Made by a program: the position numbers and the translations under genes
From: Pseudomonadota bacterium
GTDB lineage: Bacteria > Pseudomonadota > Gammaproteobacteria > Burkholderiales > Gallionellaceae
Direction: 5' to 3'
DNA length: 64,000 bases
NCBI GenBank assembly: GCA_021787435.1
Contig: JAJYLY010000003.1
Span: forward strand, 124,001-188,000
Part shown: positions 45,936-53,381 of the stretch, one piece after another
Layout of the letters: each line of letters begins with the position of its first letter
Numbering within the stretch: position 1 is the first letter of the stretch
The notes under the pieces: generated by a model
Database searches by the model: none
The model's input: only the letters and a program-made list of their open reading frames with translations
What the model was told of the DNA's origin: nothing

Positions 45936-46772
45936 ATGAAAATGAAATCAATCTGCGTAGCGCTTGCGGGTTTTGCCGTTGCAGCTGTGGCACTTCCTGC
46001 ATCGGCAGCTATCGTTTATGACGGTTGGCAGCTGAATGATGGCGCTGGCTATTTGAGCACGAACATCGGACACCTGAATTTGAGCGGGGGAATGGCTACC
46101 GTGACCCAACAATTAATCGGTGGTCAGGTAGTGGCAGGAAGTACGTTTAGCGAGTCGGGTACAATTTATTCGACCTCTTATACTGTGGAAAATAGCCCTG
46201 GCCCGACAGACTTCGGTTTGCCGCAAAATTACACGGGAAATCTCGCTGTTCAGCTTTTGTTTCCAACTTTGACTGGTGTTGTCACGAGCGTCAACCCTTC
46301 TGGGTTTGTGACTTACGCATATAATGTGCCGAATACCCCTGTTAGTATGCAAGTGTCAACGAATAATGGCTCGACATGGAATACGGTTGCCAACTTAAAT
46401 GTAACTTGGCCTTCCGGTGGCGGCATCGAGCCCTATCTGGGTGGCGGCCTTGCCAATGGAACGACCGATATGCTCCTGACATTTGATCCTGTTGGTTATC
46501 AGAGCAATCTTCTGAATGATTCGAGCGGAACCTCTCTGGATCCACTTGTGAACGCAGTTGGTGGCTCTCAGTTGCAGCTTTTCGTGCATACACAGAATAC
46601 AGTACCGACTGGAGCGGAAACTATTATTAACGGTGGGGCTGATGTGCAGTTTACAGTGAATAGCGATGGAAGCGCGAATCTGCAGCGTGTTCCTGAGCCT
46701 GCTTCCATCTTTCTGACAGGCATAGGATTGCTTGGGCTAGGCCTTGGTTTTGCTCGTCGCAGAAAAATGTGA
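45936..46772 (+). CDS. PEP-CTERM protein, possibly PepA-like
   Basis: A secreted 278-residue protein with a signal peptide (VALAGFAVAAVALPASA) and a C-terminal exosortase signal (VPEPASIFLTGIGLLGLGLG, then ARRRKM). The mature part is rich in Gly, Ser, Thr and Asn, with beta-type repeats and few charged residues. The general layout (GWQLNDGAG, GTIYSTSYTVEN) recalls flocculation-associated PEP-CTERM proteins of the PepA kind, but I would not insist on that. It has a strong ribosome site (AAGGAGA), its own sigma-54 promoter and a good terminator, so it is a single-gene unit. Confidence 0.88.
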   Translation: MKMKSICVALAGFAVAAVALPASAAIVYDGWQLNDGAGYLSTNIGHLNLSGGMATVTQQLIGGQVVAGSTFSESGTIYSTSYTVENSPGPTDFGLPQNYTGNLAVQLLFPTLTGVVTSVNPSGFVTYAYNVPNTPVSMQVSTNNGSTWNTVANLNVTWPSGGGIEPYLGGGLANGTTDMLLTFDPVGYQSNLLNDSSGTSLDPLVNAVGGSQLQLFVHTQNTVPTGAETIINGGADVQFTVNSDGSANLQRVPEPASIFLTGIGLLGLGLGFARRRKM

Positions 46773-46798
46773 TTTAGGAAATGCTTGAAGCATCATCG

Positions 46799-46832
46799 AA
46801 AGCCCGGGTTGCCTTAGCATCCCGGGCTTTTT
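46799..46832 (+). terminator. Rho-independent terminator after the PEP-CTERM gene
   Basis: AAAGCCCGGG pairs with CCCGGGCTTT over ten bases across a 12-base loop, ending in a run of T. It can serve both the PEP-CTERM gene and the opposing nitroreductase-like gene. Confidence 0.85.
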
Positions 46833-46859
46833 AAGGTGTTGCACGATGTGGTTATATAT

Positions 46860-47921
46860 TCAGGAATGTTGGTAAAGGCGGTCGAGTGGAAGGCGTGTCG
46901 ACCGCGCTGATGGCATTTCACCGGAACCGATGCGTCCCATGAACACCGTGTTGCTGGCTGATCCTGAAAATATCGAATCGAGCGCGGCTGCAATTCTTCT
47001 CGCCTCAGCTGACGCACCTTTTCTGGCAGAGACCGGAATGCTGTTTGTTGCATAGGCATGAAAGATGAGCGGGCTCATTTCGGGCTGCAACTGCAGGTCC
47101 AGTCGGGTTGCTGTAAGCCAGAAGCGCTGCAATGCCCTGCCAGCCAGCACATAATCCGCTATTGTTTGCGGTTTGACATCGTAAACAATCGCAAAATGGG
47201 CAGCGCAACCAAGCGCGGGCAGGATATCCAGCTCTATTCTGGGCAAAAGGGTTCCGCCTAGGAAACTGTTGAAAAATTCGACGCGAGCCCAACTGCCCAT
47301 CACCCAGCGCATCAGAAGCAGGGTCGCGCCATCCAGCCCCAGCGCCTTGTCGGGTACCCTGTCTTCGCTAAAACGCGCCCGCCACTGGATGATCCTGCGA
47401 TGCACTTGATAGGCTTCAGGTATGGTCAATCTAAGCCTGCCGCTTTTTGACAGGATGTCGGCCATGGAAAGTTTCCCCTTCAGCCCTTCCACCCAAAGCA
47501 CATGGTGCCTTGGTCCCAGGGATGCCACCAGTTCGATTTTTTCCGCCTCCGCAAGCAGCTTAGTGCTGTATGGCCGCCTCTGTACACAGCGTTTCGGAAT
47601 GCAATCGATCAGTGGGTCAGGGTTGGTATCTTGGGCGCGGGTGAATTTGACATCGAATGTGGGATGCTCATCGTCGGCATCCCGATATGTGATGTCGGTG
47701 CGCAGGGAATGTCCGCTGGCTGCAATACAGATGTTTTCCAGCAGAGCGCCAAGTGAAATCTGGCTTGGATGTCCCAAAAAATCGTAGACGCAATCCTTGC
47801 GTGTGTCAAAACCATGCACGACAACATGATTTTCATTGACAATTTCGAATCGCCAAGGCTGGGTGTTATCCCCGCTAGGCGCCCATTTAGCCAGTTCTAG
47901 TATCTGCTCGATAGTCTTCAT
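46860..47921 (-). CDS. Nitroreductase-family protein, Rv1355c-like
   Basis: A 353-residue protein with the nitroreductase fold. It starts MKTIEQILELAKWAPSGDNT followed by QPWRFEIV, the FMN-contacting motif of the family, then KDCVYDFLGHPSQISLGALLENI. The rest is longer and less typical than stand-alone oxidoreductases. The arrangement (nitroreductase-like domain next to a ThiF protein) matches the fused domains of the mycobacterial Rv1355c family. It is last in a minus-strand run after thiF-like and feeM-like genes, 6 bp from the former. The chemistry is unknown; it may act as a flavoenzyme on an acylated or adenylated product. Confidence 0.8.
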   Translation of the reverse strand: MKTIEQILELAKWAPSGDNTQPWRFEIVNENHVVVHGFDTRKDCVYDFLGHPSQISLGALLENICIAASGHSLRTDITYRDADDEHPTFDVKFTRAQDTNPDPLIDCIPKRCVQRRPYSTKLLAEAEKIELVASLGPRHHVLWVEGLKGKLSMADILSKSGRLRLTIPEAYQVHRRIIQWRARFSEDRVPDKALGLDGATLLLMRWVMGSWARVEFFNSFLGGTLLPRIELDILPALGCAAHFAIVYDVKPQTIADYVLAGRALQRFWLTATRLDLQLQPEMSPLIFHAYATNSIPVSARKGASAEARRIAAALDSIFSGSASNTVFMGRIGSGEMPSARSTRLPLDRLYQHS

Positions 47922-47927
47922 TACGGG

Positions 47928-48791
47928 TCAGCCACGTAGATTGGACAATCTGCGTTTCGCAATCTTAAGCGCGATGCGCTGCATGAAATGGTCATTGCCG
48001 CCCGGCCGCCACGAGCGCGCCAGCTTGTTTCTGTATGCATCGAACTGGAGGCTGTAGGGCGCTGCAAGCACCTGCCCGCGCTTGAGCAGAATCTTCAGCG
48101 CTTCAGTTGCAGCCATGCCGGCGCATATCTGGCAGGCCATGACCGTGGAAGGGCCTCTGTGCTCATCCAGATTGATGGCACTGGGATCGACCAGATAGCC
48201 GAAATGCAGACCGGCGGGAGCAAGGCCGATCAGGAAGCGCAAAGCCTTTTCTTCTTCGGGCTGGTTTCCCCAACCGAAATATTCTTCGAAGGTCATCTTG
48301 CCGGGCAGGAAATTGAGCAATGCCGCACCCATGCCCAAAGGGGCGGCTGTGATCGCGGGGATGGCCCGTTCAGCGCAGGCGGCAAAGGTGGCCTGCCTGA
48401 TGGAAAAAACGAAAAAATCTAGCCCGTCGACGTACAGATCCACGCCTGTAAGAAATTCCGGCAGGTTATCCGGACTGACGCCGGAAGAAAATATCTTGAT
48501 GTCGAGATCGGGATTGATGTCTTTGGCCATCTTGGACATCACCTCTGCTTTGGGGCGATTCAGCGTGGACATCGAGGCGCCGGCTTGGCGATTGAAATTG
48601 GCAAGCTCGAAGACATCCAGGTCTGCGATATGGAAACTGCCTATGCCAAGCCTTGCCAATGTCAGTAGATGGATGCCGCCAACTCCGCCCATGCCCGCAA
48701 TGGCGACCCGCTTTCCACTCAAGACATGCTGCTCCTGCCGGGTTAACCAGCCTATGTTCCTTGAGAAGGCGTTGTCATAGGAGAATGTCAT
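47928..48791 (-). CDS. ThiF/E1-like adenylyltransferase
   Basis: A 287-residue protein of the ThiF/MoeB/E1 superfamily, which adenylates a C-terminal carboxylate. The nucleotide loop is AIAGMGGVGGIHLLTLARLG at about residue 31; DLDVFELANFNRQ at about residue 58 supplies the ATP-contacting Asp, Asn and Arg; the later ACQICAG pair could be part of a metal site, but the usual two CxxC zinc motifs are not complete. It begins 2 bp after the FeeM-like gene and ends 6 bp before the nitroreductase-like gene. The substrate is not evident: no small ubiquitin-like protein with a GG end is encoded nearby. Confidence 0.85.
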   Translation of the reverse strand: MTFSYDNAFSRNIGWLTRQEQHVLSGKRVAIAGMGGVGGIHLLTLARLGIGSFHIADLDVFELANFNRQAGASMSTLNRPKAEVMSKMAKDINPDLDIKIFSSGVSPDNLPEFLTGVDLYVDGLDFFVFSIRQATFAACAERAIPAITAAPLGMGAALLNFLPGKMTFEEYFGWGNQPEEEKALRFLIGLAPAGLHFGYLVDPSAINLDEHRGPSTVMACQICAGMAATEALKILLKRGQVLAAPYSLQFDAYRNKLARSWRPGGNDHFMQRIALKIAKRRLSNLRG

Positions 48792-48793
48792 TT

Positions 48794-49561
48794 TCAGGCC
48801 ATGGTTCTGAGGCGGCCGAGGATGCCCGTCTCGTCTGTTTTTGTGAAGAAGTAGGGATAAATCGATTTAACCCCATCTGCCTTGTCCATGAGCCCGCCAT
48901 ATTTTTCAACCTGTTCGGCCATGTAGGCGAAATTCGTGCGCAGAAGCACACCAGGTGCATGGACGCGTGGGCAGATGCGTTCGGGTCCGATCTGGGTGAA
49001 GCCCAACATCCTTTCGTAGAATTTCACATGCCTGGGGTTGACCTCGAGCACGCCGTCGGTATGGCCGAAAACGCCATAAGGGTAGAGATAGGCGATATGG
49101 AACAGGCTGGAGAGTATGCGCTTGGATTTGATTTTCGGATCGACAGCAAGCTTGTTGTATTCGCAGATTTTACAGCCTTGTCTGCGCAGTGCTTCGAGCT
49201 CTTCGTGGTACATCTCATCGGCGAAAAGACCCATAGTGGAATCGAGGCCGACTGTCAGCGTGCCGATGACTTCGCTGTCGGCGCCGGATGCGATGAGGGT
49301 GATGCGGTTGGGATTGTTCTCATTGATGCCGGCGCTGCCATAACCGCGCCATGAGTACATCTTGTTGATGAGGATGTTGGCAGAATCGCGGCGTTCTTCC
49401 GTGTTTGCCAGACGTATCCTGAATTCTTGGTCTTCATGCGCAAATTCATTGGTCCCTTCCTGTTCTGGGATGTTCAGGCTGATGGGAGTCAGTCCGGCCG
49501 ACATCTGGTCGAAGAAGGATGCGATGGTATCCTGATCGGTTTCTAACTTGGAAAAATCCAT
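48794..49561 (-). CDS. FeeM-type N-acyl amino acid synthase-like acyltransferase
   Basis: A 255-residue GNAT-fold protein resembling N-acyl amino acid synthases, which join an acyl group from acyl-ACP to an amino acid such as tyrosine. Recognisable are VIGTLTVGLDSTMGLFADEM, CKICEYNKLAVDPKIKSKR, FHIAYLYPYGVFGHTDGVLE and NPRHVKFYERMLGF, the most conserved part. The open frame extends to 49627, but the ATG at 49561 (MDFSKL) has an AGGTG ribosome site. It leads the tight trio with ThiF-like and nitroreductase-like genes. The acyl donor may be the ACP at 33955, but this is only inference. Confidence 0.82.
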   Translation of the reverse strand: MDFSKLETDQDTIASFFDQMSAGLTPISLNIPEQEGTNEFAHEDQEFRIRLANTEERRDSANILINKMYSWRGYGSAGINENNPNRITLIASGADSEVIGTLTVGLDSTMGLFADEMYHEELEALRRQGCKICEYNKLAVDPKIKSKRILSSLFHIAYLYPYGVFGHTDGVLEVNPRHVKFYERMLGFTQIGPERICPRVHAPGVLLRTNFAYMAEQVEKYGGLMDKADGVKSIYPYFFTKTDETGILGRLRTMA

Positions 49562-49679
49562 GAGTTTCACCTGAAAAGCATCCTGTCGGATTGTGCCAGA
49601 ATCTGTAGCACCGCGATTGTAAAACATCCTTTAGGTTCTGTGTGAGTCCTCAAGAATTTTTCGGATCAAGTTCGATGGA

Positions 49680-49991
49680 TCAGGTTTTGACCCACACCCG
49701 GCCGGCTTCTATCTTCACAGGATAGGTACGTATTGGCTCAACCGCAGGCTCGCAGGAGGGATTGCCTGTGGCGAGATCGAAATAGCTGCCGTGCAGCGAG
49801 CATTTGATCCTGCCGTCTTTGATGCAGCCAAGATAAAGCGAATAGTCCTCGTGGCTGCACATCTCGTCCACGCAGTAAAGCTCGCCTTGGGAATTGCAAA
49901 GCAGCAGACGCCTGCCATCCACCACGATGCGTTTCATCTGCTGCGGTTTGAGTTCTCCCGCTGTTGCTACTGCGTTATAGTCGCCCATCAT
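49680..49991 (-). CDS. Rieske-type [2Fe-2S] ferredoxin
   Basis: A 103-residue soluble electron-transfer protein. Two ligand motifs are clear: CSH in DEMCSHEDYSLYLG at about residue 45 and CSLH in KCSLHGSYFDLATGNP at about residue 63, spaced as in Rieske ferredoxins of oxygenases. The start ATG at 49991 overlaps the upstream TrpD2-like stop by 4 bp. A partner oxygenase is not in the window; it may feed electrons to the neighbouring flavoenzyme-like protein, but this is a guess. Confidence 0.88.
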   Translation of the reverse strand: MMGDYNAVATAGELKPQQMKRIVVDGRRLLLCNSQGELYCVDEMCSHEDYSLYLGCIKDGRIKCSLHGSYFDLATGNPSCEPAVEPIRTYPVKIEAGRVWVKT

Positions 49992-51094
49992 TTCACCCGG
50001 CTTGCCGCACGGCCCGAATCGAGAACATCGCGTATCATTGATGCTGCGTCTTTCAGGTTTTTTGCCTTTCCGACGTGATGGAGCACGATAGCACCGCTCA
50101 GTACCAACGAGTCGTAGAATGAACCTTTGTTGCCTTTCAAGGCTGCCATGCCAGCTTCAGCGGCTGCGCGCGCGGTTGCGGGGATGTCGATTGCAGCAAC
50201 GATCTCATCTTCGCCTTCTGCCGTGGCAACGGCACCCGGCAGCGGGACTGAACGCACATCCTGCTGTATGCCGAGTTCTGCGGGGTCGATGGCAACTTCG
50301 CTTTCCGGCCCTTTGTCGTGGTAGTGGAAATAGCGGCCGGGCTGGCGCAGCGAAGGCACTACGCCGCCTTCCACACCGCGTATGATGCAGGCGGTGTCGA
50401 ACCCTGCAACGCGCGCGAGTTCAGCATAGATGGGCGGATAGGGCTTGTGTACGAAACCGGTGATGAAATGGGTTTTTTTGCGACCAGCAATGGGCTTGGA
50501 GAGCACTTCTACCGTGGTCAGCACCTGGCGCTTGATCATTTGCGCGCGTAGACCGACTAGGCCGTGCAGGCCGGGATTGGATTGCGCCTGATCGATGTAG
50601 GTCCAGCCGAGTCTTGGGTCGGACAGGCGGGCTGCGGCCTCCTGCGGCGACAGATCGACCGGCACGCCAGCAGCCTGCAGGATATGGCGCGCGGTCACGC
50701 CATATTTTGGCCCCACTCTGTCCAGACCGTGACTTACTGCATGCACGCCGAGTTCGGCAAGCAAAGGACCCAGAAAAGGAGCAGTGGGCAGGCAGCGGTT
50801 GTATCCGTCGTAGGGGTCTCCGATGTCGACCACTTCGTCGACTTCCGCAGTGATACGCCGGGTCGTATCGAGTACCGCATCGAGCACGCCGATGTTCTCG
50901 TCCATGCTTTCGCGCTTCATGCGCAGTGCGATGAAGAAAATGGCGACCTGTACCGGGTCGATCTGGTTTTCGATGATGGCTTTGGTGCCAAGATGTGCTT
51001 CTTCGCGGCTGATGTCCTTGGAAAGGTCGGGGCCGGTGGCAATGCGCTGGATGATGGAACGCATCAGCAATTTAGGGTCGGATGGAGTGTTCAT
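49988..51094 (-). CDS. TrpD2/YbiB-like protein (anthranilate phosphoribosyltransferase fold)
   Basis: A 368-residue protein of the nucleoside phosphorylase/phosphoribosyltransferase class. The N-terminal helical domain (HLGTKAIIENQIDPVQVAIFF) and the barrel with GVHAVSHGLDRVGPKYG are typical. In TrpD the phosphate loop is GTGGDG; here it reads VDIGDPYDGYNRCLP, as in TrpD2/YbiB proteins, which have DNA-binding rather than proven transferase activity. The frame opens at 51163; the ATG at 51094 (MNTPSDP) is chosen. It is first in the run with the Rieske gene and divergent from the FemAB-like gene. Confidence 0.82.
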   Translation of the reverse strand: MNTPSDPKLLMRSIIQRIATGPDLSKDISREEAHLGTKAIIENQIDPVQVAIFFIALRMKRESMDENIGVLDAVLDTTRRITAEVDEVVDIGDPYDGYNRCLPTAPFLGPLLAELGVHAVSHGLDRVGPKYGVTARHILQAAGVPVDLSPQEAAARLSDPRLGWTYIDQAQSNPGLHGLVGLRAQMIKRQVLTTVEVLSKPIAGRKKTHFITGFVHKPYPPIYAELARVAGFDTACIIRGVEGGVVPSLRQPGRYFHYHDKGPESEVAIDPAELGIQQDVRSVPLPGAVATAEGEDEIVAAIDIPATARAAAEAGMAALKGNKGSFYDSLVLSGAIVLHHVGKAKNLKDAASMIRDVLDSGRAASRVK

Positions 51095-51182
51095 GGTTGT
51101 TCCGTAAGAATAAGCATTAGTTGATTCTGATTCATTTTGATTGAAACAGCAATGCTTTATCAACTCGCATTACAATAGCCTC

Positions 51183-52313
51183 ATGAATCAGTTAAAGATC
51201 ATCGACAGTCTTGTGGATATTTCCGCTGCGGATTGGGATGCGATAGCTAAAGGTGACCCATTGTTGTCGCATGCGTTCCTTAGCGCACTGCAACAAAGCG
51301 GTTGCGCTGCGCCGGGATTTGGCTGGCAGCAACAATTTCTCACGCTGTGGCAGGAGGGCAAGCTCTTGGGCGCAATGCCACTTTATCTGAAGATGAATTC
51401 CTTTGGCGAGCATGTCTTCGATTTTGCTTGGGCGGACGCATATCGCCGCCACGGTCTGAATTATTACCCCAAGCTCGTGTGCACCGTGCCGTTCACGCCA
51501 GTGACGGGAAGGCGGTTGCTTGCACAATCCGATAAAGCTAGGCGTTTTTTGCTGACTGCCGCGTTGAACTATGCAAAGGAAATCGGCGTATCCTCGTTGC
51601 ACGCGCTGTTCCTGAACGAGGCCGATGCGGCGATTGCAGAGGAGCTGGGCATGATGCTGCGCCAGGATGTGCAGTTCCACTGGAAGAATGAAGGTTACCG
51701 TGACTTCGACGATTTCCTGTCCACCCTGAGCCGCGACAAGCGCAAGCGTATCAGGCAGGAAAGGCGGCGCGTGATGGAGACGGGCATCGAATTGCAATGC
51801 GTGCCGGGCACAAGCGCGACGCGTGAAGACTGGTCCTTCTTTGCCTCATGTTATTTGCACACCCTTGCACTTCACAGTTCGCCGCACCAGCTGAACGAGG
51901 ATTTTTTCCAGCGCATAGGCGCATCTATTCCTCAGCATACTTTGCTGGTGATCGCAAAACGCGAAGGTAGGCCCATCGCCAGCGCGCTAAACTATATTAC
52001 CGATGATGCGATGTATGGACGTTCCTGGGGGACGTTCGAATTTCATTCCGGGCTGCATTTTGAGACCTGCTACTACCAGGCGATCGAGTATTGCATCGCG
52101 CAAGGCATCAGGACGTTCGAAGGAGGCGCGCAGGGCGAACACAAACTGGCGCGGGGATTTCTGCCGGTGACCACACGCTCAGCGCATTGGCTTGCACATC
52201 CACAGTTTGCCCGGGCTGTCGAAGATTATCTGGTGCGTGAGACCGATGCAGTTGCTGAATATGTGGACTCACTGAACGAGCGCAGCCCTTTCAAGACATC
52301 CGGCTTTGCGTGA
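51183..52313 (+). CDS. FemAB-like (DUF482) GNAT-family protein
   Basis: A 376-residue protein of the peptidogalycan/FemAB-like family, which has a doubled GNAT fold and may transfer amino acids or acyl groups; true substrates are unknown. Characteristic parts are PLLSHAFLSALQQSG near the start, YPKLVCTVPFTPVTGRRLL, the central LSRDKRKRIRQERR and the closing CYYQAIEYCIAQGI and EGGAQGEHKLARGFLP. The frame opens at 51141; the ATG at 51183 (MNQLKI) is chosen. It overlaps or abuts the YihY gene downstream. Confidence 0.85.
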   Translation: MNQLKIIDSLVDISAADWDAIAKGDPLLSHAFLSALQQSGCAAPGFGWQQQFLTLWQEGKLLGAMPLYLKMNSFGEHVFDFAWADAYRRHGLNYYPKLVCTVPFTPVTGRRLLAQSDKARRFLLTAALNYAKEIGVSSLHALFLNEADAAIAEELGMMLRQDVQFHWKNEGYRDFDDFLSTLSRDKRKRIRQERRRVMETGIELQCVPGTSATREDWSFFASCYLHTLALHSSPHQLNEDFFQRIGASIPQHTLLVIAKREGRPIASALNYITDDAMYGRSWGTFEFHSGLHFETCYYQAIEYCIAQGIRTFEGGAQGEHKLARGFLPVTTRSAHWLAHPQFARAVEDYLVRETDAVAEYVDSLNERSPFKTSGFA

Positions 52314-52320
52314 GATCGCT

Positions 52321-53184
52321 ATGCGGATCTTTCGAAAATCGACGCTGCATGCGCTGAAATCCACCGCGGGATTTGCCAGAAAAACGCTCAAGGACTTCAA
52401 TAGCAATCAGGGGTTGCTGCTGGCAGGTGCGATTGCATATTACGCGCTGCTTTCCATGGTGCCGCTGCTTATCCTCTCCGCCATCGTGCTTTCACACTGG
52501 GTCGATCGCACCGAATTGCTGGCGTCACTCGGTCACTCGCTGGCATGGCTCGTGCCCAGCCAGTCCAAGGCGGTCCTGTCGCACATATCTGAGTTTCTCG
52601 ACAACCGCACGGAGATAGGCGTGGTGCTTGCGATCACCTTGGTTTTCTTCAGCTCGCTTGCGTTTTCGGTGCTGGAAAGGGCGATGGCAGTGATTTTCGC
52701 GCACAGGAAAATCGTCAAGAAGCGTCATTTCCTGGTGTCCGCAATCCTTCCCTACTTTTTCGTGCTGCTGCTCGGGCTTTGCATGCTCGGTTTGACTGTG
52801 CTTTCGGTCGCGCTGCAAAGCGTGGCTCAGGAGAGCATGCATTTTCTCGGCTACTACTGGCCTCTCAAGGGGTTGTCAGGTGCGCTGCTCTATGTATTGG
52901 GTCTGCTTGTGGAGACCTTCATTCTGGCCATGCTGTATCTTGTCCTGCCTGTCGGAAGAACGCGTACAAGTCATGCGCTGATAGGCGGCTTCGTAGCGAT
53001 GTCGCTCTGGGAGATCATACGCCACATCCTGATCTGGTATTTTTCGACATTATCGAAGGCGAGCATCGTCTACGGCTCGCTCACGACCCCGGTGGTCGCA
53101 CTTTTCAGCATGGAGATTGCCGCAACCCTGTTTTTGCTCGGCGCGCAAATCATCTCCGAGTACGAGCGACTGGAAAAGCGTTAG
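52321..53184 (+). CDS. YihY/BrkB-family inner-membrane protein
   Basis: A 287-residue membrane protein with six predicted helices: around residues 38-58 (AGAIAYYALLSMVPLLILSA), 100-130, 140-165, 185-210, 215-235 and 250-275. The motif GAIAYYALLSMVPLL and the final FSMEIAATLFLLGAQ are family landmarks. The function is unsettled; it is not an RNase despite older names. The ATG at 52321 is chosen over a TTG at 52306. It lies 7 bp beyond the FemAB-like stop, so it is co-transcribed with it. Confidence 0.88.
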   Translation: MRIFRKSTLHALKSTAGFARKTLKDFNSNQGLLLAGAIAYYALLSMVPLLILSAIVLSHWVDRTELLASLGHSLAWLVPSQSKAVLSHISEFLDNRTEIGVVLAITLVFFSSLAFSVLERAMAVIFAHRKIVKKRHFLVSAILPYFFVLLLGLCMLGLTVLSVALQSVAQESMHFLGYYWPLKGLSGALLYVLGLLVETFILAMLYLVLPVGRTRTSHALIGGFVAMSLWEIIRHILIWYFSTLSKASIVYGSLTTPVVALFSMEIAATLFLLGAQIISEYERLEKR

Positions 53185-53274
53185 TTTGTCATGCCGTTCT
53201 GATGACTTCGGGCCATTATGGATTCTTGCAGCGCGTTGATTCATCAATGCTTAATTTTTGTAATATTTTTTTGC

Positions 53275-53339
53275 TTGCAATATTCCTGGAGAACACTACA
53301 ATCAGCGCCTGCCACTAAAAAAAATACTAGATATAGTGG
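53275..53339 (+). promoter_or_regulatory. nrdA promoter with two NrdR-box-like sites
   Basis: A sigma-70 promoter (TTGCAA 53275-53280, 16 bp, TACAAT 53297-53302) overlaps a weak NrdR-box-like sequence (53293-53308, 10 of 16 consensus positions). A stronger one, ATACTAGATATAGTGG (53324-53339), matches 13 of 16. The boxes are 31 bp apart, the usual spacing for cooperative NrdR binding. The NrdR gene lies at 9512. Confidence 0.7.
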
Positions 53340-53381
53340 TTTCAAGAATTCTTCCGATAAGCTTTTAAAAAGGATACGCTC

